A stretch of DNA of 64,000 nt, from the NCBI RefSeq assembly GCF_007829835.1, contig NZ_VIWP01000006.1, positions 1 through 64,000 of the forward strand, given 5' to 3'. Shown here piece after piece: positions 34,264-42,248 of this stretch. How positions within the stretch are numbered: position 1 is the stretch's first letter; each line of letters starts with the position of its first letter. The notes under the pieces are model-generated. The model was not told the DNA's origin and ran no database searches. It saw only the letters and a list, made by a program, of their open reading frames with translations. Source of the DNA: Neorhizobium alkalisoli (lineage in GTDB: Bacteria > Pseudomonadota > Alphaproteobacteria > Rhizobiales > Rhizobiaceae). Position numbers and translations under genes: made by a program.

Positions 34264-36669
34264 ATGAACGAAATGTCGTCCGCTGCCGATTTCACTCAGG
34301 CAAGCCGTATTCTGAAGATCGTCTCACCGCTCGGCGAAGATCAGCTTCTGCCGGAACGGGCGTCGATCCAGGAAGGCATTTCGCAGCTCTTCGAGATCCG
34401 CATCTCGGCGCGCACGAAAAAGCCATCGGTCAAACCGGAAGAGCTGATCGGCCGGCTGATGGATGTCTCGATCGAGGTGAAGCAGGGCGATGGCGAGGCC
34501 GGCAGCGCCGTGCGCCGGCCGTTCAACGGGCTGGTGACGGAGCTTAACGAAGGTCCGCCGATCACCCGCGGGCTTCGGGCCTATGCCATGGTGCTGCGGC
34601 CGCAGATGTGGCTTTTGTCACAACGTTCCGACTGCCGCATCTGGATGGACAAGACGGCGGTCGAAATCGTCGAGACCCTGTTTGCCGAGCATGGCATCCC
34701 GGCGCCTGACACGTCCGGCATCGTGACGCCACCACCGCCGCAGCATTATTCGGTGCAGTGGAACGAGACCGATCTCGCCTATCTGACCCGCCGGTTCGAA
34801 GAGGATGGCTTGTTTTACTGGTTCTCCCACGAGGACGGTAAACACAAGCTGCATGTGGCCGATAGCGCATCCGGCTGGCTCGGGCCGTCGCCCTCTTCCG
34901 AAGGTGAGGGCCGTGTGCGGCTGGCGCAGGGGTCAGCTGACCGCAACCATATCAGCGAATGGGCGCGGCGGTATTCCTATGTGCCCGGCCAGCGCGCCGG
35001 CGCCGACTGGAATTTTGAGACGCCGCGGATGGTGCCGGGCACGATGACGCCGTCGCTGGTACAGATGCCGGAGGCGACGAAGCGTGAGCTTTATGAATAT
35101 CCGGCACGCATCTCGACCGTGGCCGAGGCCGAGCGGGCGGAAAAGCTCAGGATGCAGTCATCGGAAGCCGATCATGACCGGGTGTTCGGTGCCTCGACCT
35201 CGCGCATTCTCGAGACCGGTCGTCGGTTCACGCCCTACGAAGTGGCCCATCCCGATCACGCCTATGAGGAACACGTGATCATCCGGGCGGAATACGAGAT
35301 CGTCGACCGCTCCTACGAGACGAATACCAACGAGCCGGAATATCAGAACCGTTTCGAGGCGATCCCCGCACGCGTGCCGATGACGCCGCATCGAGACACG
35401 AAACGGCCGCGGATCGAGGGAAGCCAGGTGGCGATCGTCGCCGGCCCTTCCGGCGAGGAAATCCATCCGGACGAATATGGGCGCATCAAGGTCTGGTTCC
35501 CATGGGACCGCAAGGCGAAGAAGGATGGCTCGGATACCTGTTGGGTACGCGTGAGCCAGACCTGGGGCGGCGGTACCTGGGGTAGTCAGGTCATTCCGCG
35601 CATCGGTATGGAGGTGATGATCTCCTATGTCGATGGTGATCCGGATCGACCTCTGGTGACCGGGGTCGTCACGAACCCGTCGAATGGCGTGCCTTACGAT
35701 CTGCCGGCCAACAAGACGCGCATGGTGATGCGCTCGAACACGCATAAGGGCTCGGGCTTCAACGAGATGACGTTCGAAGACGAGAACGGCAAGGAGAACA
35801 TGTTCTTCCACGCCCAGAAGGACCAGACGACGCGGGTGCTGAACGATCGTACCAAACGTGTCGACCGGCACGAAGTGGCATCCGTTGGCGGCAACCGTGC
35901 CGTGGAAGTGTCCGGCAATCAGAAACACGAGATCGGCGGGTCGGTGAACACGGTTGTCGGCGGCACGGGGCCGATGGCGATGCTGGCCATGGCCGGCGTG
36001 CAGGCGCTCTCCGGTCAGACGGCCGGTCTTTTGGGGCAGGCCGCACAGATTGCCGGCGCCGGCGGCGGTAATATCGGCAGTTTCGTCACCTCACTCGCCT
36101 CGTCTGCACTCGGTTTCCTCGGTGCAGGCGGACTATCTGCACGGGAAGGCGTCGTCTCGGGACCGAGTCCGAGGGCGGATGCAGGTACCGGACTTGCAGG
36201 CTCCGGGACGGGAGTTGGCGCTGATGCCGGCAATCTCTTCCCGTTGCCAGGCATCATGAACACCATTGTCAGCACCTTCAAATCGGACTCGATCGGTGTG
36301 GCACGGGCCGAGCAGATAGGCGTGAGCAAGGTGACGAATGTGGGACAAACCCATGTCACGAATGTCGGCAAGGAGCAGCGAACGACGGTCGGCACGACAA
36401 TTCGGGTCGATGTTGGCAAGCTTTATAACATCGTCTCCGGCGAGAAATATCATGGCGAGGCCAAGGTCTGGGAAATCTTCGCCGATGACGAAATCAGACT
36501 TTCGGCGCCCGGCGGCTATATCTCGATCACCAAGAGTGGCATCAAGCTCTATGCGATCAATATCGACATTGAAGGGAATCGCATCAATTTCAAGAAAGGC
36601 GGGCCCGGAAAAGGCGCCTCCTGCCTCAAGAACATGTCGCAGTCATCGACCCCATTCGTGAGGATGTAG
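34264..36669 (+). CDS. vgrG: T6SS spike protein VgrG
   Basis: An 801-residue spike protein. The gp27-like region runs from the N-terminus (RASIQEGISQLFEIRISA; FNGLVTELNEG). The gp5-like OB fold with GEEIHPDEYGRIKVWFPWD and WGGGTWGSQVIPRIGMEVMI lies near 385-470, and a beta-helix needle follows. Between about 565 and 620 there is an unusual Ala/Gly/Leu-rich hydrophobic insert, then repeated TNVG-type needle motifs. The end carries no recognised enzymatic domain, so cargo effectors must attach through the DUF4123 adaptors encoded next. Confidence 0.95.
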   Translation: MNEMSSAADFTQASRILKIVSPLGEDQLLPERASIQEGISQLFEIRISARTKKPSVKPEELIGRLMDVSIEVKQGDGEAGSAVRRPFNGLVTELNEGPPITRGLRAYAMVLRPQMWLLSQRSDCRIWMDKTAVEIVETLFAEHGIPAPDTSGIVTPPPPQHYSVQWNETDLAYLTRRFEEDGLFYWFSHEDGKHKLHVADSASGWLGPSPSSEGEGRVRLAQGSADRNHISEWARRYSYVPGQRAGADWNFETPRMVPGTMTPSLVQMPEATKRELYEYPARISTVAEAERAEKLRMQSSEADHDRVFGASTSRILETGRRFTPYEVAHPDHAYEEHVIIRAEYEIVDRSYETNTNEPEYQNRFEAIPARVPMTPHRDTKRPRIEGSQVAIVAGPSGEEIHPDEYGRIKVWFPWDRKAKKDGSDTCWVRVSQTWGGGTWGSQVIPRIGMEVMISYVDGDPDRPLVTGVVTNPSNGVPYDLPANKTRMVMRSNTHKGSGFNEMTFEDENGKENMFFHAQKDQTTRVLNDRTKRVDRHEVASVGGNRAVEVSGNQKHEIGGSVNTVVGGTGPMAMLAMAGVQALSGQTAGLLGQAAQIAGAGGGNIGSFVTSLASSALGFLGAGGLSAREGVVSGPSPRADAGTGLAGSGTGVGADAGNLFPLPGIMNTIVSTFKSDSIGVARAEQIGVSKVTNVGQTHVTNVGKEQRTTVGTTIRVDVGKLYNIVSGEKYHGEAKVWEIFADDEIRLSAPGGYISITKSGIKLYAINIDIEGNRINFKKGGPGKGASCLKNMSQSSTPFVRM

Positions 36670-36670
36670 G

Positions 36671-37615
36671 ATGACGGCCGATAGTCTCGAGTGGCAATCG
36701 ACGCTCGATGTGTCATCACGGAAAAGGATCCTGCGGCAGGTCCTGGACGAAGCGCCCGCACCGTTGTTTGCGGTTATCGACGGCGCATATTTCGATGATC
36801 TGGAAACGGAACTCGCTTCTCTCGATATCGTTTGCAAGTCGCTTTTCCTGGATGGTGGCGATCCTGATCTTAGAAAAGAAGGTCCTTGGATCATCGCTTT
36901 GACGGATGAGGCGCGGCGATCGCATGTGGAAATCTTGTCGCTTGAAAAGCCCTGTGTCGTCTTCTGGTCCTGTCAGGAGGGGGAGCGGGCACTGGTGCGG
37001 CATCTCCGCAGGATCAACCAGATCCTCGTGCCGGATGACAGGCAATCGAAGGCGGGCGCCGAAAGTCGTGTCCGATATGAGAGAGTTCTCTTCCGTCACT
37101 GGGATCCGAACGTTCTCGGCATCATCCTCCCGGTTCTCGATAGGGTCCAGTATTCTCGCCTGCTTGGTCCAGCCGACATCGTCGTTGCCGACGCTACCTA
37201 TTACGGCGGCTTGAGACGTGGTTCCCGACCAAACGAGGCGGTGGAGCTGGGGGGCGGCGTGCTGCAGCTTCGGCCGGACCAGATCGACAGGCTTTCGCAG
37301 GCAATGGCCGATCGCTCCCGCCGCAGAACGCTCGGGTTCCTTCGCGAATATTCAACCCCGCAGATTGCTGCGCTTGATGATGAGCAACTGATTGAGAAAA
37401 TCAAAACCTATGAGCGCCAGGCGGGTGACTTCGGAATTGATCAACACCGCGCCAGGATGCGTTTTTCCTGGCTGATGATTGCCGGAAACGACCGTTTTCT
37501 GGAACAGCGCGGCGTATCCGATTATCTGCGAAAGGGGCCAGGTAATCCAAATCAGCGGATGAACCTTCTTGCGGAAGCAATGGCCGAGGCCTCTTACAGA
37601 AGAGGGGCGCCATGA
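36671..37615 (+). CDS. DUF4123 effector adaptor 1 (Tap/TEC type)
   Basis: A 314-residue DUF4123 protein. Such chaperones bind an effector N-terminus and load it on VgrG without being secreted. Key blocks are EAPAPLFAVIDGAYFDD, PCVVFWSCQEGERALVRHLR and YERVLFRHWDPNVLGIILP. It starts one base after the vgrG stop and overlaps the next gene, a small candidate toxin, by four bases. Its partner is therefore probably that toxin. It is a clear paralogue of the second DUF4123 gene downstream. Confidence 0.9.
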   Translation: MTADSLEWQSTLDVSSRKRILRQVLDEAPAPLFAVIDGAYFDDLETELASLDIVCKSLFLDGGDPDLRKEGPWIIALTDEARRSHVEILSLEKPCVVFWSCQEGERALVRHLRRINQILVPDDRQSKAGAESRVRYERVLFRHWDPNVLGIILPVLDRVQYSRLLGPADIVVADATYYGGLRRGSRPNEAVELGGGVLQLRPDQIDRLSQAMADRSRRRTLGFLREYSTPQIAALDDEQLIEKIKTYERQAGDFGIDQHRARMRFSWLMIAGNDRFLEQRGVSDYLRKGPGNPNQRMNLLAEAMAEASYRRGAP

Positions 37616-38112
37616 GCGGTGAAGTCGCAATCGCCAAAGCGGTTGGCGGTCTGGCCGCGCGTGGCGGCGCACGTCTGCTTGCCCGTGGAGCGCTGGCGGC
37701 ATTGGGGCCTGTGGGATGGGTCGCGATCGGTGCCCTGACACTCTATGACGCATATGCCGTTTACAATGCGATTGCCGGAAGCGACGATGACGCAGACAAG
37801 AAGCCCGAATGCGAAACCGGCGATTGCGACAAGCCGGCGGAAAAAATCGACAAGAAACCTCCGTTCAAGGGCGAACCGAACTCAACGGTTCAAGGCCCGG
37901 ACAACAGCAGAACCTATGGCAGCGACGGCTATCCATTGACCGATCGTGACGCCGGGCATCAAAACGAATCCGGGATAGGCGCAGGCGACCACGTTCACGA
38001 TTGGGGACGTCCGGCGAATGGCGATCCCCCGACCAATGCAGATCGCGGCATATCGCGCCTGCCGCAACCGGGCGATCCTCCGGTGCCGTGGCGCAATACG
38101 CCGAGTTCATAG
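37612..38112 (+). CDS. Candidate small T6SS toxin effector with GDHVHDW motif
   Basis: A 166-residue protein. Residues about 10-54 form a glycine/alanine-rich hydrophobic segment like those used by T6SS effectors to cross the target inner membrane. A linker with C67/C72 follows, then a short C-terminal domain with RTYGSDGYPLTDRDAGH (100-116) and GDHVHDWGRP (125-134). The H116, H127, H129, W131 pattern resembles a polymorphic-toxin domain family I recall as toxin type 24, possibly a nuclease; I could not verify this. Position between its adaptor and a small acidic gene supports an effector-immunity module. Confidence 0.65.
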   Translation: MSGEVAIAKAVGGLAARGGARLLARGALAALGPVGWVAIGALTLYDAYAVYNAIAGSDDDADKKPECETGDCDKPAEKIDKKPPFKGEPNSTVQGPDNSRTYGSDGYPLTDRDAGHQNESGIGAGDHVHDWGRPANGDPPTNADRGISRLPQPGDPPVPWRNTPSS

Positions 38113-38129
38113 ATTTTCAGGAGAATGAC

Positions 38130-38585
38130 ATGAATTTCAGTACAGACGACCGCGGGCGGCTTGCGCTGGGCGGTATCCATGACAGCACAATAACGCAGTT
38201 TTCTCTGGATGCCGCAGCAAAGCGCATCGGTATCCAGTGCCTGTCCGATGCTGGCATTATAACGGATTTTGCCGCGACCTCTCTTTATACGCTCAATATT
38301 TCCGCGCTGTGGGAGGGATCGGTGATCTCGGACATTTTCGTCTGGGATTTCACAGACGTCCCTGACGACTATTTGTTTGATCCCGAAATCGGCTGGCGGC
38401 ATCTTTTCGAAGGCAGAATTGACGACAGAAACCAGCTTCTCGCTCAGATCGAAAGATATAAGGAGCGACTTCCAAAGGCAAAGCTGGTCTCCATCGGCTG
38501 TAGCTATGGCGGAAACATATCCTTCCTCTGCCAGGAATTGCGCATCGAGCAGACACATCCCGTCTCCTCGTCACAGGCCTCCTGA
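38130..38585 (+). CDS. Candidate immunity protein for the small toxin
   Basis: A 151-residue, acidic, soluble protein without signal peptide (MNFSTDDRGRLALGGIHD...), with several Trp and Phe residues and no recognised catalytic motif. It follows the candidate toxin by 17 bases, has a good ribosome site (CAGGAG), and precedes a new DUF4123 gene. That is the usual place of a cognate immunity gene. A cytosolic location would fit protection against a cytosolic nuclease. The call rests on context; I do not recognise a named family. Confidence 0.55.
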   Translation: MNFSTDDRGRLALGGIHDSTITQFSLDAAAKRIGIQCLSDAGIITDFAATSLYTLNISALWEGSVISDIFVWDFTDVPDDYLFDPEIGWRHLFEGRIDDRNQLLAQIERYKERLPKAKLVSIGCSYGGNISFLCQELRIEQTHPVSSSQAS

Positions 38586-38602
38586 AACCAAAAGAGGACG
38601 CC

Positions 38603-39544
38603 ATGCAGGAAGTCTTGCAGACCGATGAGGCACGGATCTCTCCCGAGACGCTGGAACAACTCCCGGCGCCGCTTTTCGCTGTGCTTGACGGAGCCCATTT
38701 CGACGATATCGAATCGGAGCTTCTGACCCTCGGCATCAAGAGCCGCTCGCTTTTCCTCAAGGGCGGCGATGATGATCTGCGTCGTGACGGCCCCTTTCTG
38801 GTCAATCTCAAGAACCGGGAGATTATCGAGGCCGTTTGCCGGATCGCCAATCACGGCCCTTGTGCAGTCTTCTGGTCCTGTTCCGAAGGAGAGCAGGTTC
38901 TGTGGCGGCACCTGAGAACGATCAATGAAATATTGATCCCGGACGAGCGGTTGCCGGACAATGACGGGTCTCAAGGGCGCGCAGTTCAATACGAGCGCGT
39001 TCTTTTCCGCCATTGGGATCCGAATGTCCTTGGTGCGATCCTGCCTTTACTGAGCAGGGCGCAGTTCGCGCGCGTCCTTGGACCGGCGAGCCATGTCTGC
39101 TTCGATTCGCCGGATTACGGCGGCTGGCGGCGAGCCAGAACCTCCGAAAATCTGCCACGGCCGGAGCGTGGCACGTTACGACTGGAGCCAGAGCAGATGG
39201 AGCGGCTCAAGACGGCCATGCTGCATTCGTCACGGTTGCGTATCGCACGGTTTCTCAAGGCGAATGTTCCACCGCATTTCTCCGGTGTCGATGACGAGTT
39301 CGTATGGGGGGCAACGCTCGCCAGCGAAAGATCAGCCGATGAACTCGGCATCAAAACGGAGCGTGGTCGTGCGCGCTGGGCCTATGTGATGATGATGTCC
39401 GACGGAAAAGCCGCGGGCGCGCCCGAGGTGCGAAACTATGTGCGTGACGGCGGCGATACGCCGGATAACAGGGTCAAATCGCTGATCCAGCACGCGGTCG
39501 ATTCGCTTCGCTCGGGCTCTTATGCATCGGGAGGGCGGGTATGA
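38603..39544 (+). CDS. DUF4123 effector adaptor 2 (Tap/TEC type)
   Basis: A 313-residue paralogue of the first adaptor, sharing long blocks such as PLFAVLDGAHFDDIE, AVFWSCSEGEQVLWRHLR and YERVLFRHWDPNVLG. The C-terminal third differs more, as expected for the effector-specific part. It overlaps the Tde-like effector gene by four bases, so the pair is translationally coupled. In A. tumefaciens the Tap-1 DUF4123 protein loads Tde1 on VgrG, which matches this arrangement. Confidence 0.9.
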   Translation: MQEVLQTDEARISPETLEQLPAPLFAVLDGAHFDDIESELLTLGIKSRSLFLKGGDDDLRRDGPFLVNLKNREIIEAVCRIANHGPCAVFWSCSEGEQVLWRHLRTINEILIPDERLPDNDGSQGRAVQYERVLFRHWDPNVLGAILPLLSRAQFARVLGPASHVCFDSPDYGGWRRARTSENLPRPERGTLRLEPEQMERLKTAMLHSSRLRIARFLKANVPPHFSGVDDEFVWGATLASERSADELGIKTERGRARWAYVMMMSDGKAAGAPEVRNYVRDGGDTPDNRVKSLIQHAVDSLRSGSYASGGRV

Positions 39545-40380
39545 GCACGACGACGGAGGTCGCCGGCGCAGGCGGCGCAATCGCGGGACAATGGCTCGGC
39601 CGTATCGTCGGCGGCGCGATCGGTACTTTGGTGGGGCCGGAAGGGACGGTTATCGGCGGCTGGATCGGCGGACGTGTCGGCGCCGTCGCAGGTCGCGCAA
39701 CCGCATCTGCCATCGCATCCTATATGGAAAGCGCCAATGCCGATGCGGAGAAGAAGACAAAGGAAGGGGAGCAAGCCAAGCCCTGCGTCGATTGCGGAGA
39801 GATCGATTGCTTCAATCCGCCTGAAGGTGCCGACGATAAGACGAAAGAAGAGTTTCGCCGCCAGCTCAAGGAGCAGCAGGACGAAATCAATCGGATGGAT
39901 CCCGACGATTTGATCCGAAATATGGACAATTACGCGAAAAATGGGCGACCCGAGAACGATGCAGCAGATCGTCGTTTGGCGAGAGAAAGTTACCGGAGAG
40001 CACGTGAACGCGAGCTGTCTGACGAGTATCAAAGCCAAGGGAAAGATAATTTCGAAGAGCTGGCCGCTCAAGAAGTTGCAAAAGAATTGAGCAAGCTGGC
40101 GGCAACGCATACGCTGGACCTCGTCGCTGGAGGAGACGGCTCTATTTCGGGATTGGGGAATAAGACAATCAATAGTTCTCTCGGCGCTCAGTGGAAAGGC
40201 CGGAGGGCCGCTCAATTGAAAGCGCATGCCCAAAAAGCGAAAGAACAGGGAAAGAAGATGAACGCCAAACTTGAAGAGTGCCCGCCAAAGAGTGGTTCAG
40301 GCTCATCAGGCGCGGATGGAAACGGTGGCAAAACGGGTGCCGGCAAGGGTAAAGGCGCAGGTGATATTCCAACGTCCTAA
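39541..40380 (+). CDS. tde: Tde-like T6SS DNase effector (glycine zipper plus toxin type 15 HxxD domain)
   Basis: A 279-residue effector. The first 52 residues are a glycine zipper (repeated GxxxG spacing, for example GGAIAGQWLG and IGGWIGGRVGAVAG), which in Agrobacterium Tde proteins supports loading and passage through the target membrane. A Cys cluster (C82, C85, C90) and a charged helical linker follow. The region AATHTLDLVAGGDGSISGLG, with H190 and D193 as HxxD, then NSSLGAQW, matches the toxin type 15 DNase domain. A Gly/Lys-rich tail ends it. The neighbouring Tdi-type genes support the call. GC content falls visibly from here on. Confidence 0.82.
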   Translation: MSTTTEVAGAGGAIAGQWLGRIVGGAIGTLVGPEGTVIGGWIGGRVGAVAGRATASAIASYMESANADAEKKTKEGEQAKPCVDCGEIDCFNPPEGADDKTKEEFRRQLKEQQDEINRMDPDDLIRNMDNYAKNGRPENDAADRRLARESYRRARERELSDEYQSQGKDNFEELAAQEVAKELSKLAATHTLDLVAGGDGSISGLGNKTINSSLGAQWKGRRAAQLKAHAQKAKEQGKKMNAKLEECPPKSGSGSSGADGNGGKTGAGKGKGAGDIPTS

Positions 40381-40419
40381 AAACCGGCTTTTGCCAATTC
40401 GTTAGCCTATGGAGTGAAT

Positions 40420-41094
40420 ATGACGGAACTCTTTATCAATTATCGGCGATGCTTGGAAAAATACGGTGAGCCACTGGGTGGAGAACGCCTGTCGGACGAA
40501 CGTATTGACAGCTACCAGAACCGTATCCCGGAGACATTTCTGGTATTTTTGCGGGCATATGGCACGGGAAAATGGCTGAATGGATACTTTCAGTTATGCA
40601 GTCCCGACAAGTATCAGTCTTTATTGAACTTGGTTTTCGATGGGGACGCTGAATTTTCTAAAGAAAAGACCTACGCCATCGGCTTTTCCGCTTTTGGAGA
40701 GATCCTTGCGTGGAATGAGACGCATAGAGTTGTCGAGATAAATTTCTTGTATAATCGGGTCAGTTGTTCCGATCTTTTCAAACCAAAGCCTCATATCAGC
40801 GAAGATATTCGCCTGGGTGGTGCCATTGGCGGTGTTTCGGATGAGGCATACGACCTGCCCGATCAAAACGGAAAACCGATGTTCAAACGTGCATTGAAAA
40901 TGCACGGCGAACTTGAAGTCGGACAGATCTATGCGCCGAAACTGCATCCGGCGCTCGGTGGTGCGATAACCGTCGAAAATCTGAGGCCTGCCGATGCGCT
41001 CGTTGCCATGACAATTGCTGCGCAGGCTGGCCCCTTCACGCTTTTCGATACGACTAAACCTAATGTTCCTGCTGTCCGCCATATCGGAGAATAG
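40420..41094 (+). CDS. tdi: Tdi-like immunity protein 1 (GAD-like / DUF1851)
   Basis: A 224-residue protein of the GAD-like plus DUF1851 family used as immunity (Tdi) to Tde DNases. Blocks include FLVFLRAYGTGKWLNGYFQL, KTYAIGFSAFGEILAWNE, and the C-terminal DUF1851-like KPMFKRALKMHGELEVGQ to the end. ATG at 40420 with GGAG six bases ahead is preferred to GTG at 40414. As the gene next to the effector, it is the likely cognate antidote. Its last ~225 bases closely match the following paralogue at DNA level. Confidence 0.85.
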   Translation: MTELFINYRRCLEKYGEPLGGERLSDERIDSYQNRIPETFLVFLRAYGTGKWLNGYFQLCSPDKYQSLLNLVFDGDAEFSKEKTYAIGFSAFGEILAWNETHRVVEINFLYNRVSCSDLFKPKPHISEDIRLGGAIGGVSDEAYDLPDQNGKPMFKRALKMHGELEVGQIYAPKLHPALGGAITVENLRPADALVAMTIAAQAGPFTLFDTTKPNVPAVRHIGE

Positions 41095-41198
41095 GTTTAA
41101 GCCATGCACTAAATGCTTCTTGCGCATAAATGCCGCGTAAATTTTGCTGCAAAAGGCAAAGGGGCAAGTGCTGTACCTTAACTTGGTTGGAGCTCGAT
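41095..41198 (+). pseudogene. Duplication junction with PAAR start-codon remnant
   Basis: After the first immunity gene the sequence AGGTTTAAGCCATGC repeats exactly what precedes the true PAAR gene at 41883, but here the frame reads ATG CAC TAA and then diverges. It is a two-codon relic marking where a former PAAR junction was cut by recombination. The remainder of the gap is AT-rich and carries no gene. Confidence 0.6.
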
Positions 41199-41873
41199 AT
41201 GTCAGACCTGTCTATTGACTATGTCCGATGCCTGAAAAAGTTTGGCGAGCCTGTCCGAGGAACACGCTTGTCGGAAAACAGCTTGCTCATTTACAAAAAC
41301 AAGTTGCCTTCGACATTTCTTGCTTTCGAAGAAAACTATGGACTGGGGAAATGGCTGCAGGCTTACTTTCAACTGGCCGAGCCAACGCAATTCAAATCAG
41401 TCATCAACATCATTTTCGAAGGAGACAAGCAAATCCTCCCTGAAAAAACCCATGCTATAGGGTTTTCCGCATTCGGGAAAATATTGGCTTGGAACCAGTC
41501 TTACGGCGCCGTTCAGATTGACACCTTGTATCAGCGGGTGACCTGCAGCGACTTATTCAAGCCAAAACCAAACGTCGATGAAGATATTAATCTCGGTGTC
41601 GTCATGGCGAATGTTGATAGTCCATCTTACGATCCTCCCGATCAAGACGGAAAGCCTATGTTCAAGCGCGCCCTGAAGATGCACGGTGAGCTCGAATTCG
41701 GACAGATCTATGCGCCGAAACTGCATCCGGCGCTCGGTGGGGCGATAACCGTCGAAAATCTGAGGCCTGCCGATGCGCTCGTTGCCATGACAATTGCTGC
41801 GCAGGCCGGTGCCTTCACGCTCTACGATACGACCAAACCTAATGTTCCCGCTGTCCGCCATATCGGAGAATAG
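41199..41873 (+). CDS. Tdi-like immunity protein 2 (possible orphan immunity)
   Basis: A 224-residue paralogue of the preceding gene. The N-terminal two thirds have diverged (for example FLAFEENYGLGKWLQAYFQL against FLVFLRAYGTGKWLNGYFQL), while the C-terminus is nearly identical. The bases 41698-41806 match 40919-41027 with a single difference. With no second effector attached, it may protect against a different Tde variant (orphan immunity). ATG at 41199 with TTGGAG upstream is chosen; a longer frame upstream is Cys- and Arg-rich and unlike the paralogue. It ends nine bases before the PAAR gene. Confidence 0.82.
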   Translation: MSDLSIDYVRCLKKFGEPVRGTRLSENSLLIYKNKLPSTFLAFEENYGLGKWLQAYFQLAEPTQFKSVINIIFEGDKQILPEKTHAIGFSAFGKILAWNQSYGAVQIDTLYQRVTCSDLFKPKPNVDEDINLGVVMANVDSPSYDPPDQDGKPMFKRALKMHGELEFGQIYAPKLHPALGGAITVENLRPADALVAMTIAAQAGAFTLYDTTKPNVPAVRHIGE

Positions 41874-41882
41874 GTTTAAGCC

Positions 41883-42185
41883 ATGCCTGGAATGCCCGTT
41901 ACTCTCAAAGGCCACATGCATGTTTGTCCCATGGTTGATCCGGGGCCCAAACCTCATGTCGGCGGCCGAGTTTCATCCACGCAGCAATCTTTCGTCTGCG
42001 TCGAAGGCGTGCCGATTGCGACCGTCGCCGACAAATGCACCTGCACGGGTGTACCAACGAAAGCCGGCATTACCGGCGGATCATCGGTCGCCAATATCGG
42101 CGGCAGGAAGATCGCCCGGTTCGGAGATGCATGCGAACATGGCGGGCGGCTTGTTCAAGGCGTGCCTTGGATCACCTTTGAATAA
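41883..42185 (+). CDS. PAAR-domain spike tip protein
   Basis: A 100-residue stand-alone PAAR protein that sharpens the VgrG spike. It contains the repeated PAAR hairpin pattern with His and Cys zinc ligands (GHMHVCPMVDPGPKPHVGG; KCTCTGVPTKAGITGGSSVANIGGRKIARFGDACEHGG). It closes the effector operon. No toxin extension is present, so effectors are carried through the DUF4123/VgrG route or by binding to this tip. Confidence 0.92.
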   Translation: MPGMPVTLKGHMHVCPMVDPGPKPHVGGRVSSTQQSFVCVEGVPIATVADKCTCTGVPTKAGITGGSSVANIGGRKIARFGDACEHGGRLVQGVPWITFE

Positions 42186-42248
42186 CGGTGCCGCGGAAAT
42201 TGTGGTCAATCGTTTCGGTTGCTCGATCAATACGCGGCGCCAACAATG

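Noticed and set aside
41130..41198. A 23-codon extension of the second Tdi protein
   Set aside because: It is Cys/Arg-rich and unlike the paralogue, and the ATG at 41199 is well aligned with the first copy's start.
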